A stretch of DNA of 64,000 bases from Beduini massiliensis (GTDB taxonomy: Bacteria > Bacillota_I > Bacilli_A > Erysipelotrichales > Coprobacillaceae): contig NZ_CDPP01000005.1 in NCBI RefSeq assembly GCF_000829905.1, positions 372,001 to 436,000 on the forward strand, written 5' to 3'. The notes beneath the pieces are model-generated. The model ran no database searches. It was given only the letters and a program-made list of their open reading frames with translations, and was not told the origin of the DNA. The translations under genes were made by a program, and so were the position numbers. This document shows positions 15,447 through 24,538 of the stretch, piece by piece (within the stretch, counting starts at the first letter, position 1; every line of letters starts with the position of its first letter).

Positions 15447-16573
15447 TTCAAATTCTCCAATCTCATTATTTGCATTGCGGTATTTTTCAAATGACGATAA
15501 GCATTTTCCGGTTTCATCGCATATTCCAAATCGACAATACCGGGAACAATCGAAAACATCGCATCAATACCGTGATCATTTAACACATACGCCTCTTCGT
15601 TGATGCCTCCCGCTAAAGCAATCACCTTACAGCCATGTTTCTTCGCCAGTCTGGCTACTCCAATGGGGGTCTTATTCATCAACGTTTGCCCATCCATGCG
15701 TCCTTCTCCGGTAAAAACGTAATCTGCATCTTTAAGTTTATCTTCAAGTTCTACAAATGTCAAAACCAAATCAATGCCGCTTACCAGTTTTGCCGATAGA
15801 TAACTCAGGAAAGCAAAACCTAATCCGCCGGCCGCTCCGGTTCCCGGAACTTCCTGATAGTCAGTGTTATTATAGTGTGTTGTCGCGAAAGCAAAATGAG
15901 CGAGTCCGGCATCCATTTTTTGAATCATAGCAGCATCCGCTCCTTTTTGCGGTCCATAAACAGCACTCGCACCATTTTCCTCACATAAAGGATTCGACAC
16001 ATCACAGGCAATTTCAAAACGGCATTCCTTGATTCGTGCATCAACAAGATGGTCATCGATCTTAACGATCTTATCAAGATCTTGTGCCCCTAAACGAATC
16101 GGCTGATCCTCTTGATCTAAAAAACGATATCCCATCGCCATCAGCATTCCGATTCCCCCATCGTTTGTACTGCTGCCGCCAATTCCGACAATAAAATGAC
16201 GATACCCACGCTCAACGGCATCCATGATCATTTCACCAACCCCGAATGTCGTTGTCAGCAAAGGATCACGTTCCTCTAAGGCAAGCAACGGTAACCCAGA
16301 TGCACTTGCCATTTCCATTACAGCGGTTTGATCAACCACTCCATAATAAGTCTCATGTTCTCTAAACAAGGGATCATGAACACATACCTTTATTTTCTTT
16401 CCGTTCATTCCCTCAATCAAAGCATCGACCGTCCCTTCTCCGCCATCTGCAACTGCCTGAATCACCACTTCAGTATCGGGGTTCACTGCCAGAACACCTT
16501 CTTTAATTGCTTTTGCTGCCTGATAGGAACTTAAACTTCCCTTAAATGAATCAATGGCTACAGCTACTTTCAT
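15443..16573 (-). CDS. Glycerate kinase (GlxK/GarK family)
   Basis: This 376-aa kinase phosphorylates D-glycerate, giving a phosphoglycerate that enters glycolysis. Diagnostic stretches are KVAVAIDSFKGSLSSYQAA at the N-terminus, VADGGEGTVDAL near residue 43, GIGGSSTNDGGIGMLMAMG near residue 133 and FTGEGRMDGQTLMNKTPIG near residue 284. These define the GlxK fold, unrelated to PfkB or hexokinase. I place the start at the second of two adjacent ATG codons, better spaced from GAGGTG. It forms a tight two-gene operon with the hydroxyacid dehydrogenase downstream (4-nt overlap). No regulator or permease for glycerate is adjacent. Confidence 0.95.
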   Translation of the reverse strand: MKVAVAIDSFKGSLSSYQAAKAIKEGVLAVNPDTEVVIQAVADGGEGTVDALIEGMNGKKIKVCVHDPLFREHETYYGVVDQTAVMEMASASGLPLLALEERDPLLTTTFGVGEMIMDAVERGYRHFIVGIGGSSTNDGGIGMLMAMGYRFLDQEDQPIRLGAQDLDKIVKIDDHLVDARIKECRFEIACDVSNPLCEENGASAVYGPQKGADAAMIQKMDAGLAHFAFATTHYNNTDYQEVPGTGAAGGLGFAFLSYLSAKLVSGIDLVLTFVELEDKLKDADYVFTGEGRMDGQTLMNKTPIGVARLAKKHGCKVIALAGGINEEAYVLNDHGIDAMFSIVPGIVDLEYAMKPENAYRHLKNTAMQIMRLENLK

Positions 16574-16627
16574 CATATCACCTCATCTCTTTATTTTAGA
16601 AGTATCTTTCACATTTGTCGAGATGTT

Positions 16628-16659
16628 TTAAAAGAAAACGCCCGATTATTCATCGAGCG
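16628..16659 (-). terminator. Terminator overlapping the end of mgsA
   Basis: On the minus strand CGCTCGAT-GAATA-ATCGGGCG (one wobble pair) is followed by TTTTCTTTT. The mgsA stop lies within the stem-loop. Confidence 0.72.
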
Positions 16660-17011
16660 CCTCCATCATCATTGTTGCCGCAGCTTCATTAGAAGCTAAT
16701 GGGATATTATGAACATCACACAGTCGCATCAAAGCAGATACGTCTGGTTCATGCGGCTGAGCCGTTAAAGGATCTCTAAAAAAGATAACCAGATCCATTT
16801 CTCCGGTCGCTATTTTTGCACCGATCTGCTGATCGCCGCCATAGGGCCCGGATAAAAATCGATGAACAGATAAAGATGTGCTTTCCATAATTTTTTTACC
16901 CGTTGTTCCTGTTCCAAACAACTCATGTTTCATTAATTTCTTTTCATACTTTTTAGCAAATTCAATCATTTCCGGTTTCTTTTGATCATGTGCTATTAAC
17001 GCAATATTCAT
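16646..17011 (-). CDS. mgsA: Methylglyoxal synthase
   Basis: This 121-aa enzyme converts dihydroxyacetone phosphate to methylglyoxal and phosphate, a bypass that relieves sugar-phosphate build-up. It begins [19 protein letters not shown] (catalytic Asp region). [11 protein letters not shown], the phosphate-binding loop [15 protein letters not shown] and [20 protein letters not shown] follow, all near-invariant in the family. The length is exact for the family. It lies just upstream of the glycerate kinase operon on the same strand but is separated by a terminator. Methylglyoxal needs detoxification, and an MBL-fold glyoxalase II-like gene exists at the left of the window, though no glyoxalase I was seen. 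Confidence 0.97.
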   Translation of the reverse strand: MNIALIAHDQKKPEMIEFAKKYEKKLMKHELFGTGTTGKKIMESTSLSVHRFLSGPYGGDQQIGAKIATGEMDLVIFFRDPLTAQPHEPDVSALMRLCDVHNIPLASNEAAATMMMEALDE

Positions 17012-17032
17012 CTCTTTTCCTCCCCACTTTTT

Positions 17033-19348
17033 CTATTCTGTTCTTAATGCTTCGACTGCATCTTTTTTAGAAGCCATACGGGCCGGAATATGTCCGCCTG
17101 CCATCGTTAAGATCGTACTGATCAGTATTAAAATAACAGCATGTTCCCATTTTAAAGAAGCGACATTGCTCAATTCGGTCACACTGTAAATAACAGCGTT
17201 GATCGGGAATGTAAGCAGATAGGCAATGATAATTCCCAATGTTCCAGAAAACACCCCTAAAATACATGTTTCCGCATCGAATACACGGGTAATGTCTTTT
17301 TTACGTGCCCCTAAAGCTTTCAAGATTCCGATTTCTTTAGTTCTCTCTAAAACAGATGTATACGTGATAATACAAATCATGATCAAACTGACAATTAAAG
17401 AAGTTCCGGCAAAAGCAACCAATACCATTGTGATTCCTCCCATGATTCCTCCCGTTAAAGAAGAGATCGTTGCCGCAAGATCCGTATACACCACAATATC
17501 ATCACGATTTTCTAAACCGTCATTATATGCATCCAAATACTCAACGATTTTATCTTTGTTTTCAAAATCAGTTGGATATAGTGTGATTAAATAAGGAGTA
17601 GCATCTCCACCTAAATAAGCCACCATTTGTTCTTTCGTTGCCGCGTCCATCGCTTCTAAAGTCAACACATTATAATCCGCTTCTTTTTGAGCTTCAACGA
17701 TTTTTGATCCTTCTGCCTGATCGATGACATACTGAGACAAAGAATCACTGTATGCAATACCCGGATTTAAAATAGCCACATTCGCGTCTTCTTTAGCACG
17801 AATAACCGCACTGATTTTTACTGTTTGAGATTGATCAGACGCATACATCATCTGATAATCATTTGAAGGCATATAAGACTGAAACGGCGTTGTGGTATAG
17901 AAATCATCATTATGAACCAATTTCATTTCTGTTCCCACAATCTTATCAAAATCAATTCCTTCTTTATCCACTGCTTCAAATCCTAAAGAAGTTAAAGTCG
18001 ATAATTCCACTTGATTCTTTTCATTGACAACTAAGACCATATCAAATTTATCTGCAGGTAAATTTCCGGCTAATACATCATAGTTTTTTTCTAAGAAAGT
18101 ATTAATATTTCCATCTGAGGCAACCGGAAAAGTAGATAATCCCGAACTTCCCTGATTAGAACTATTTCCAGAGATACTTACCATTTTCTTAGTTCCATCA
18201 ATATCCCGTACTAAATTCATGCCGACAATGCGTGTATACCCTACACTGTTGCAAATTTCTGAATCAATATTTTTTATATAGTCTAAATAATCTTGACTAA
18301 AACGATTTTCATGCAGAATTGAATTCGCTGAGGAATCATAAGCAAATACCTGCTGCGTATCACTGTATTCGCTCGAATTCATCTCATTCATATGTTTTTG
18401 AATCGTTTCCGGGTCCATACTGACCGTCTGTTTGGAAATCATGATAGGGAACTCTGCCAAAGCATCCTCTTGATAATTATCGATTTGTATTTGAAACCCA
18501 ACGGATAAACTTAATATTACAGCGATACCGATAATTCCAATACTTGAAGCAAAAGAGGTTAAAAACGTTCTTCCCAGCTTTGTTTTAATATTATTGAAAG
18601 ATAAACGCAGTGCCGTAATAAAAGACATACTGGTTTTATTTAATACAAAAGGTTCTTCTGTTTCATCATTTTGATAAGGATTGCTGTCACTGATGATACG
18701 TCCGTCTTTAAACTCAACGATGCGGTTCGCATAATCATGTGCCAAATCGGGATTATGAGTGACCATGATAACGAGCTTATCTTTGGCAATCTCCTTGATT
18801 AGATCCATGATCTGCACACTGGTCTTAGAGTCCAATGCTCCCGTCGGCTCGTCACATAACAAAATTTCCGGATCATTTGCCAACGCTCTGGCAATCGCCA
18901 CACGCTGCATCTGTCCGCCAGATAGCTGATTCGGTTTTTTGTGAAGATGTTCTTTCAGTCCTACTTTTTCCAGACATTCCAATGCTTTTTCATGTTTTTT
19001 CGCAGCAGATACTCCGCTTAATGTCATTCCCATTTCGACATTGGCAACAATAGATAAATGAGAGATCAAATTATAACTTTGAAACACAAAACCAATCGAA
19101 TTATTACGATAGGCATCCCAGTCTCTTTCTTTAAAGTCTGTGGTATGTTTTCCTTTAATAATCAAGTCTCCGGAATCATAACGATCCAAGCCGCCGATAA
19201 TGTTCAAACAAGTCGTTTTACCTGAACCGCTGGTTCCTAAAATCGCTACAAATTCTTCTTTTCTAAAAGAGACGCTGATATCATCTAAAGCAACTGTTTC
19301 AACGTCGCCGATCTTATACTTTTTGGTTATATTTTTTAATTCAAGCAT
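17033..19348 (-). CDS. MacB-like ABC transporter, ATPase fused to FtsX-type permease
   Basis: This 771-aa fusion has an N-terminal ABC ATPase (about residues 1-230) with Walker A LGTSGSGKTTCLNI, signature LSGGQMQR and Walker B ILLCDEPTGALD. One membrane helix (about 262-285) is followed by a large extracellular domain (about 290-600). Three helices at the end with the FtsX signature follow (LERTKEIGILKALGARKKDI), ending in a PAR motif (HIPARMASKKDAVEALR). This architecture is used for peptide efflux or mechanotransmission rather than classical import. The gene overlaps the upstream MarR gene by 8 bp and is probably repressed by it. The substrate is unknown; host or bacteriocin peptides are one family-level possibility. 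Confidence 0.93.
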   Translation of the reverse strand: MLELKNITKKYKIGDVETVALDDISVSFRKEEFVAILGTSGSGKTTCLNIIGGLDRYDSGDLIIKGKHTTDFKERDWDAYRNNSIGFVFQSYNLISHLSIVANVEMGMTLSGVSAAKKHEKALECLEKVGLKEHLHKKPNQLSGGQMQRVAIARALANDPEILLCDEPTGALDSKTSVQIMDLIKEIAKDKLVIMVTHNPDLAHDYANRIVEFKDGRIISDSNPYQNDETEEPFVLNKTSMSFITALRLSFNNIKTKLGRTFLTSFASSIGIIGIAVILSLSVGFQIQIDNYQEDALAEFPIMISKQTVSMDPETIQKHMNEMNSSEYSDTQQVFAYDSSANSILHENRFSQDYLDYIKNIDSEICNSVGYTRIVGMNLVRDIDGTKKMVSISGNSSNQGSSGLSTFPVASDGNINTFLEKNYDVLAGNLPADKFDMVLVVNEKNQVELSTLTSLGFEAVDKEGIDFDKIVGTEMKLVHNDDFYTTTPFQSYMPSNDYQMMYASDQSQTVKISAVIRAKEDANVAILNPGIAYSDSLSQYVIDQAEGSKIVEAQKEADYNVLTLEAMDAATKEQMVAYLGGDATPYLITLYPTDFENKDKIVEYLDAYNDGLENRDDIVVYTDLAATISSLTGGIMGGITMVLVAFAGTSLIVSLIMICIITYTSVLERTKEIGILKALGARKKDITRVFDAETCILGVFSGTLGIIIAYLLTFPINAVIYSVTELSNVASLKWEHAVILILISTILTMAGGHIPARMASKKDAVEALRTE

Positions 19349-19799
19349 TTTTTTCCTCCAACATTTCCTTTTTCGCTACTGCCATTAAATAGTAAATATC
19401 ATCCATTACCGTCAATAAACGATCCATATTTTCTTTTCCGTAACGTTCAATGATTGTTTCTAAAAATCGCGTCAGGATTGCCTGTCCCTCTAAATAGATT
19501 TGCTTTCCCTCTTCGCTGAGTTCTACAATGTAAGAACGTCGGTCCAAAGGATCTGTTTTCTTGACAATCAGCCCTCTATCACATTGCTTTTTCAGCATAT
19601 CTGAAGTAGCGGGCAGACTTAAATCCAAACACTGTGCCAACTGTCCCGGTCGTACCGCTTCATTTTTATCACAGTATTCCTGAACGATCATCAAAACCAT
19701 GAAATCACGCTGAGAAATCGGCAGCAGCTCCTTTAACGGATCCAAATTTTTAAAACGTCTTAATGATTCTAAAAAACGTGCACTTTCTCTTTTAAGCAA
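19341..19799 (-). CDS. MarR family transcriptional regulator
   Basis: This 152-aa winged-helix regulator contains the MarR core. QLAQCLDLSLPATSDMLKKQ near residue 55 is the recognition region. KKTDPLDRRSYIVELSEEGK near residue 79 is the beta-wing with the characteristic DxRxxxxxLTxxG pattern. The start is a TTG at 19799, 7 nt behind GGAGG; the nearby ATG is out of frame. It is first in a two-gene operon with the MacB-like transporter. Two ACTTAAGT palindromes just upstream of the ribosome site form a likely self-operator. The inducer is unknown. Confidence 0.92.
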   Translation of the reverse strand: MLKRESARFLESLRRFKNLDPLKELLPISQRDFMVLMIVQEYCDKNEAVRPGQLAQCLDLSLPATSDMLKKQCDRGLIVKKTDPLDRRSYIVELSEEGKQIYLEGQAILTRFLETIIERYGKENMDRLLTVMDDIYYLMAVAKKEMLEEKNA

Positions 19800-19813
19800 A
19801 CCATCGCCTCCGA

Positions 19814-19832
19814 TACTTAAGTTACTTAAGTA
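19814..19832 (-). promoter_or_regulatory. Tandem ACTTAAGT palindromes, probable MarR operator
   Basis: TACTTAAGTTACTTAAGTA contains two perfect 8-bp palindromes 9 bp apart, immediately before the ribosome site of the MarR gene. The close double site resembles operators bound by MarR dimers. Binding is inferred. Confidence 0.72.
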
Positions 19833-19902
19833 ATTTTATCAAATCTGGTTTTATTGTTCAACTCATATGATAAACGTGTTATAATCGTAGCAGGAGGAAA
19901 CT

Positions 19903-20670
19903 ATGCGGAAAGTGAAATACAACGAGAAAATCGCGATGGGAGTTTTAGTCATTATTATCCTTCTTGCTATCTTCTTCATACCAAAACTCAATTTTACCAA
20001 TAAAGAAATAATGACCCCGATCTATAATCCTAAAAATACAGGATTAGAAACTTTTCGATTAGGTATTGATGTCAGCGAACATCAAGGAACAATCGATTGG
20101 AAAGCAGTGGCTGACAGCAGTGTTGATTTCGCAATCATTCGTGCCAGCTATGCATGGAACGATACTGGTGATCATACCGATAAAACATTTAAAGAAAATA
20201 TTGATCAGGCACAAAAACATGGCATCGCCATAGGGGCTTATCACTACAGCTATGCCACTACCCCCGAAGAAGCAAAAAAAGAAGCTGAATTTTTTCTGTC
20301 ACAAATCAAAGGCATTCAATTCCAATATCCCGTTTATTACGATATTGAAGATGAATGTCAAGATGATCTGACAAAAGATCAGCTTACGGAAATTGTCCTC
20401 ACCTTTTTGCAGACGCTTGAAAAAGCCGGGTATTATGTCGGTATTTACACAAATCCCGACCATATCAGCCAATTAGATATGGAACGTCTTAAAAACTATG
20501 ACCTTTGGATCGCTAACTATAATTTACAAAATGTATATGACGGCGATTATGGCATGTGGCAGTATACCTGTTATGGAAAAGTACATGGCATTGCCGGAAA
20601 TGTGGATCTCAATTACTGCTTCTATGATTATCCTGCTTTTATCAAAAAATTACAAAAAAACAATTACTAA
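19903..20670 (+). CDS. Glycoside hydrolase family 25 lysozyme, membrane-anchored or secreted
   Basis: This 255-aa muramidase cleaves the MurNAc-GlcNAc bond of peptidoglycan. An N-terminal hydrophobic segment (about residues 9-27, MGVLVIIILLAIFFIP) anchors or exports it, followed by a short linker. The GH25 barrel starts with LGIDVSEHQGTIDWKAVA (catalytic Asp) near residue 51, continues with FAIIRASYA and IGAYHYSY, and has the acidic pair in PVYYDIEDE near residue 146. WIANYN and GMWQYTCYG near residues 206 and 219 complete the active site. No cell-wall-binding repeats are present, so it may be a housekeeping autolysin rather than a phage lysin. It is monocistronic, with a GGAGG site before the ATG. 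Confidence 0.93.
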   Translation: MRKVKYNEKIAMGVLVIIILLAIFFIPKLNFTNKEIMTPIYNPKNTGLETFRLGIDVSEHQGTIDWKAVADSSVDFAIIRASYAWNDTGDHTDKTFKENIDQAQKHGIAIGAYHYSYATTPEEAKKEAEFFLSQIKGIQFQYPVYYDIEDECQDDLTKDQLTEIVLTFLQTLEKAGYYVGIYTNPDHISQLDMERLKNYDLWIANYNLQNVYDGDYGMWQYTCYGKVHGIAGNVDLNYCFYDYPAFIKKLQKNNY

Positions 20671-20677
20671 TACATAA

Positions 20678-20699
20678 ACCCCTAGTTTTGGCTAGGGGT
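20678..20699. terminator. Bidirectional terminator between lysozyme and FAD oxidoreductase genes
   Basis: ACCCCTAG-TTTTGG-CTAGGGGT is an 8-bp GC-rich stem between convergent genes, with T-rich flanks on the plus side. Confidence 0.85.
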
Positions 20700-20704
20700 C
20701 ATTT

Positions 20705-22126
20705 TTATTTCTTCAATTGTTGGATAATATGACGTGAAACGATCACACCATTTGCTCCTGCCTGAGCTAATCCTCTGGTTAACCCAGCACCATCCCCGGC
20801 AACATATAAGTTATCGATTTCACTTTCAAACCCATCTCTTACTTTTGGACGGGCAGAATAAAATTTTGCTTCTACCCCATATAATAAAGTATGTTCGTTC
20901 GCAATTCCCGGAGTTACATGATCCAACACTTCAATCATCTCAATGATTGATTTCATTGTATTATAAGGCAGCACCAACCCAAGGTCTCCCGGTACTGCTT
21001 CTTTTAAAGTCGGGATTGTATACCCTTCTTTTAAACGTTTTGGAGTTGTACGACGTCCTTTTTTAATATCGCCGTATTTTTGAACGATGATACTTCCGTT
21101 TGACAACTTATTTGCCAGTTGACCGATGGCATTGGCAAATTCATTTGGCTGATTAAACGGTTCAGAGAACGTATGGGACACCAGCAACGCAAAATTAGTA
21201 TTACTGCTGCCTAAAGCCGGATCATGATAAGCATGTCCGTTTGCCAGCATTGTGCCTGAATGATTTTCGATCACGACATGTCCGGAAGGATTTGAGCAGA
21301 ATGTTCTCACTCTCGTTCCGACCGATGTATTATAGACGAATTTTCCTTCATATAAATTCTTATTGATTTCTTCCATTACTATATTACTTGTTTCAACACG
21401 GACTCCGATATCGACTTGATTGTTGTAAAGTTCAACACCATGTTGTTTCAAACATTTTGTCAGCCAAGCAGAACCGTCACGTCCCGGAGCAACCACTACT
21501 TTCTTAGAATAAATCTTATCTCCATTTGCCAGTTCAATTCCTTTTGCCTGACCTTCTTCCACCAAAATATCTTTTACGGTTGTTTTAAACAAAATATCAA
21601 TATGTTCTTTTAACTCGTTAGACATCGCTGTCATAATTTTTAAATTTTCTTCTGTTCCTAAATGGCGTACTTGAGCACGAAGCAGTTTTAACCCCACTGC
21701 ATAGCCACGATGTTCGATCTCTTTTACTTTTTGTGTTGTCGGATCGGTTATTTCTTTTGTAGCTCCGTGTTTTAAATATAATTGGTCGACATATTCAATC
21801 GCTTTGATGACCTCTTCATCATTCATATAATCGGTCAGCCATCCGCCAAATTCACTGGTTATATTAAATTTTCCATCGCTATATGCCCCTGCTCCGCCAA
21901 ATCCGGCAGTAATTGAACATGCAGGCAGACATCCCGGTTCATTATCTTTAATGACCGGACAAGATTTAAGTTTCTTTTCCTTAATCGGGCAGCGACGATA
22001 CATTACATCCTGTCCTTTATCCACTAATAACACTTTTAATTCCGGTTGTTTTAAATATAATTCATAGCTTGCCATAATCCCAGCCGGACCGGCACCCACT
22101 ATAATAACATCATAATTTTTTTCCAT
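20705..22126 (-). CDS. NAD(P)/FAD-dependent oxidoreductase
   Basis: This 473-aa flavoprotein opens with YDVIIVGAGPAGIMASYELY, a GxGxxG FAD-binding Rossmann loop. CPIKEKKLKSCPVIKDNEPG and LPACSITAGFGGAGAYSDGK follow, a Cys-bearing block typical of a family of Firmicute FAD-dependent oxidoreductases related to long-chain dehydrogenases. NLYVAGDGAGLTRGLAQAGA near the C-terminus is the second FAD contact. I chose the ATG at 22126 (behind AAAGGTGA), because the upstream in-frame leader has no ribosome site. The true electron donor and substrate are not known. It is a single gene, separated from malic enzyme by a terminator. Confidence 0.88.
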   Translation of the reverse strand: MEKNYDVIIVGAGPAGIMASYELYLKQPELKVLLVDKGQDVMYRRCPIKEKKLKSCPVIKDNEPGCLPACSITAGFGGAGAYSDGKFNITSEFGGWLTDYMNDEEVIKAIEYVDQLYLKHGATKEITDPTTQKVKEIEHRGYAVGLKLLRAQVRHLGTEENLKIMTAMSNELKEHIDILFKTTVKDILVEEGQAKGIELANGDKIYSKKVVVAPGRDGSAWLTKCLKQHGVELYNNQVDIGVRVETSNIVMEEINKNLYEGKFVYNTSVGTRVRTFCSNPSGHVVIENHSGTMLANGHAYHDPALGSSNTNFALLVSHTFSEPFNQPNEFANAIGQLANKLSNGSIIVQKYGDIKKGRRTTPKRLKEGYTIPTLKEAVPGDLGLVLPYNTMKSIIEMIEVLDHVTPGIANEHTLLYGVEAKFYSARPKVRDGFESEIDNLYVAGDGAGLTRGLAQAGANGVIVSRHIIQQLKK

Positions 22127-22198
22127 CCAATCACCTTTCATTAAAGCCTTTGGTATTATATCGAATGCATACGTTAAATGCAAATCATATACACATTA

Positions 22199-22225
22199 AA
22201 AAAGAACAGAACATTATTCCGTTCT
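22199..22225 (-). terminator. Terminator after malic enzyme
   Basis: On the minus strand AAGAAC and GTTCTT close a hairpin with T-run, overlapping the end of the malic enzyme gene. Confidence 0.6.
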
Positions 22226-23395
22226 TGCGACCTGTGTACGAACAGCCGCTTCTGATACTGCTTTTGCCACCACTTTTGCAACACGTGGGTCCATTGCTCC
22301 GGGAATGATATACGTCTCTGATAATTCATCTTCGCTGACTAAGGAAGCCAGTCCCATTGCAGCCGCTAATTTCATCTCTTCATTGATTTTTTTAGCGCGT
22401 ACATCCAAAGCTCCTCTAAATAATCCCGGGAAAGCTAATACATTATTGATCTGATTAGGGAAATCAGAACGCCCTGTTCCCATCACACGAACACCGGCAG
22501 CAATCGCGTCATCATACATGATTTCCGGTTCCGGATTTGCCATTGCAAAGACAATCGCATCTTTTTTCATGCCTGCTGCCATTTCTTTAGTTAAGAGTTT
22601 AGGTGCGGAAACCCCAATGAAAACATCCGCCTCTTTTAAAGCTTCTGCCATTGTCATGCGTTTATTTTGAGAGTTTGTGATTTCTGCTAATTCTTTGGTT
22701 AAAAAATCATAGTGCTCCTGATCTTCTTTTAATACAATCCCATTAATATTAAAACCATAGATTTCTTTAACCCCTAACTGCTTAATCATTTTAATAATAG
22801 AACTTCCGGCAGCACCGGTACCACTTACCACAACAGTAATATCTTCTGCTTTTTTGTTGACGACTTTCAAAGCATTAATCAGCCCGGCAGTTACCACAAT
22901 GGCCGTCCCATGCTGATCATCATGGAATACGGGGATATCCAATTCCTCAATCAACGTTCTTTCGATCTCGACGCATCTTGGGGCGCTGATATCTTCTAAA
23001 TTGATTCCGCCAAAGCCAGGGGCAATACTTTTAACGATCTGGATGATCTCTTTAGGATCTTTTGTATCCAAACAAATAGGAACAGCATCTACATTACCAA
23101 ACTTTTTAAATAATATAGATTTCCCTTCCATAACCGGCAATGCCGCAGCAGGTCCGATATCACCTAATCCTAAGACTGCGGTTCCATCAGTAACAACAGC
23201 CACACTGTTGGATTTCCATGTATATTTGTAAGCTTCATCCGGATTTTTAGCGATCTCACGGCAAGGCTGTGCTACTCCCGGAGTATACGCTAAAGATAAA
23301 TCTTCTTTCTTATCTAAAGAGACTTTTAATCCTACCTCTAATTTTCCTTTTGCTGTTTCGTGTAATTTTAACGCTTCTTGATATACGTCACTCAT
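22214..23395 (-). CDS. NAD-dependent malic enzyme (oxaloacetate-decarboxylating)
   Basis: This 393-aa enzyme oxidatively decarboxylates malate to pyruvate. The active-site stretch is LSLAYTPGVAQPCREIA near residue 30. VTDGTAVLGLGDIGPAAALP near residue 68 and GINLEDISAPRC near residue 130 hold metal and substrate ligands, FHDDQHGTAIV is near residue 155, and VVSGTGAAGSSI near residue 187 is the NAD(P) loop. This is the short bacterial form without a phosphotransacetylase domain. The chosen ATG at 23395 is 8 nt after GGAGAG. It lies alone between two terminator-like regions; no citrate or malate transporter is adjacent. Confidence 0.96.
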   Translation of the reverse strand: MSDVYQEALKLHETAKGKLEVGLKVSLDKKEDLSLAYTPGVAQPCREIAKNPDEAYKYTWKSNSVAVVTDGTAVLGLGDIGPAAALPVMEGKSILFKKFGNVDAVPICLDTKDPKEIIQIVKSIAPGFGGINLEDISAPRCVEIERTLIEELDIPVFHDDQHGTAIVVTAGLINALKVVNKKAEDITVVVSGTGAAGSSIIKMIKQLGVKEIYGFNINGIVLKEDQEHYDFLTKELAEITNSQNKRMTMAEALKEADVFIGVSAPKLLTKEMAAGMKKDAIVFAMANPEPEIMYDDAIAAGVRVMGTGRSDFPNQINNVLAFPGLFRGALDVRAKKINEEMKLAAAMGLASLVSEDELSETYIIPGAMDPRVAKVVAKAVSEAAVRTQVARTE

Positions 23396-23456
23396 TCTGT
23401 CACTCTCCATTCATCTCTTCCATTATCCCATATTTTTAACTTTATTCAACCCAAAA

Positions 23457-23873
23457 TTAGTCCAGTTCATCCTCATGTTTGACAACAATTCCCCTCTCTA
23501 GCAGCATTTGGGCAAAGACCCCATTTCCTGCTGTCAAAGTTCCGGTAAACGTACCATCATAGATTTTTCCTTTACCACAGCTAGGGCTTCTTGGCTGCAA
23601 GATGGCGCATTCAATGTCTTTATCTTCTATCATTTTTAAACACTGCTTTGCCCCATTTATAAATTCTCGAGTCTTATCCTCCCCGACTTTATTTATAATG
23701 CGTTTACCGCAGCGTTCGCAAGGTATCCTCGGGGTCTCCAAACCACCTAATTGTTCAGGGCATAACGCTATATAGGCTTTATTTTTTAAATACTCCACTA
23801 CTTTTTGACTGTAATTATTGCCGCCGTTATATTTACAATTATCTCCCAGCAGACATTGACTGACGATGATCAT
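23457..23873 (-). CDS. DUF523 family protein
   Basis: This 138-aa protein has the DUF523 pattern. It begins MIIVSQCLLGDNCKYNGGNN (CLxGxxCRYDG variant). YIALCPEQLGGLETPRIPCE near residue 37 and LQPRSPSCGKGKIYDGTFTG near residue 90 are the other diagnostic blocks, with conserved cysteines that may hold a metal or cluster. The biochemical function of DUF523 is not established. I chose the ATG at 23873 behind AGAGGTG; a GTG three codons upstream is also in frame. The start lies inside the end of the upstream HAD gene (35-nt overlap), so it is translated from the same message. Confidence 0.92.
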   Translation of the reverse strand: MIIVSQCLLGDNCKYNGGNNYSQKVVEYLKNKAYIALCPEQLGGLETPRIPCERCGKRIINKVGEDKTREFINGAKQCLKMIEDKDIECAILQPRSPSCGKGKIYDGTFTGTLTAGNGVFAQMLLERGIVVKHEDELD

Positions 23874-24528
23874 TTTCTTCACCTCTGATTATATGTAAGA
23901 TGTCTCTTGCTTCTTTTACTAAATACATAGCGCCTGCCTGTTTCAATTCTGTTTCTGTACGGTTGCCCCAAAGACAGCCGATAGAAGTCACCTCTGCATT
24001 TTTTGCTGTAAAGATATCCACATCACTGTCCCCAATATAAAAAGCATTCGCTTTTAGTGTATGTGTTTCTTTTAAAACTCGCAAAACTAAAGTCGGATCC
24101 GGTTTTACAGGAATCGCATCAACTTGTCCGTAAACATAGGAAAAACGTTTTCCAAATAAATCGGATACAATCTTTTTAGCGATGGCATCCGGTTTGTTTG
24201 TCACTACCGCTAATTGATACCCCATGCCTTTTAACTCGTCTAAAACATCGATAATATGGGGATAAACCGTTGTAAACACACTGCAATGTTCCGCATAATA
24301 GGTCATATAAAGCTGCATCGCTTGACTTAACTGTTCTTCATTTAACCTATTATCCGGTACAGCTCGAAGGATCAGATTTTTAATCCCACTGCCAACAAAT
24401 AATTTATAAGCGTCAATCGGATGCGTTGGACAGCCAAGCTGTTCCATTAAATAATTTCCGGCTGTCGCTAAATCTTCAAGGGAATCAATCAATGTTCCAT
24501 CTAAATCAAATATACACACTTTATTCAT
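23839..24528 (-). CDS. HAD family phosphatase, phosphoglycolate phosphatase-like
   Basis: This 229-aa hydrolase has HAD motif I CIFDLDGTLIDSLEDLATA at residues 5-23, motif II VVTNKPDA near residue 110, Lys in KPDPTLVLRVL near residue 142 and motif III FYIGDSDVDIFTAKNA near residue 162. The helical C1-type cap between motifs I and II is typical of Gph/PpaX enzymes acting on phosphoglycolate or pyrophosphate. It is second to the CapA-like gene in a same-strand cluster (10-bp gap) and overlaps the DUF523 gene. The substrate is not determined. Confidence 0.92.
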   Translation of the reverse strand: MNKVCIFDLDGTLIDSLEDLATAGNYLMEQLGCPTHPIDAYKLFVGSGIKNLILRAVPDNRLNEEQLSQAMQLYMTYYAEHCSVFTTVYPHIIDVLDELKGMGYQLAVVTNKPDAIAKKIVSDLFGKRFSYVYGQVDAIPVKPDPTLVLRVLKETHTLKANAFYIGDSDVDIFTAKNAEVTSIGCLWGNRTETELKQAGAMYLVKEARDILHIIRGEENDHRQSMSAGR

Positions 24529-24538
24529 GGGATTCTCC

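Noticed and set aside
19903-20670. GH25 lysozyme as a prophage endolysin
   Set aside because: No phage genes are nearby, and it has a membrane anchor at the N-terminus, unlike holin-dependent lysins.
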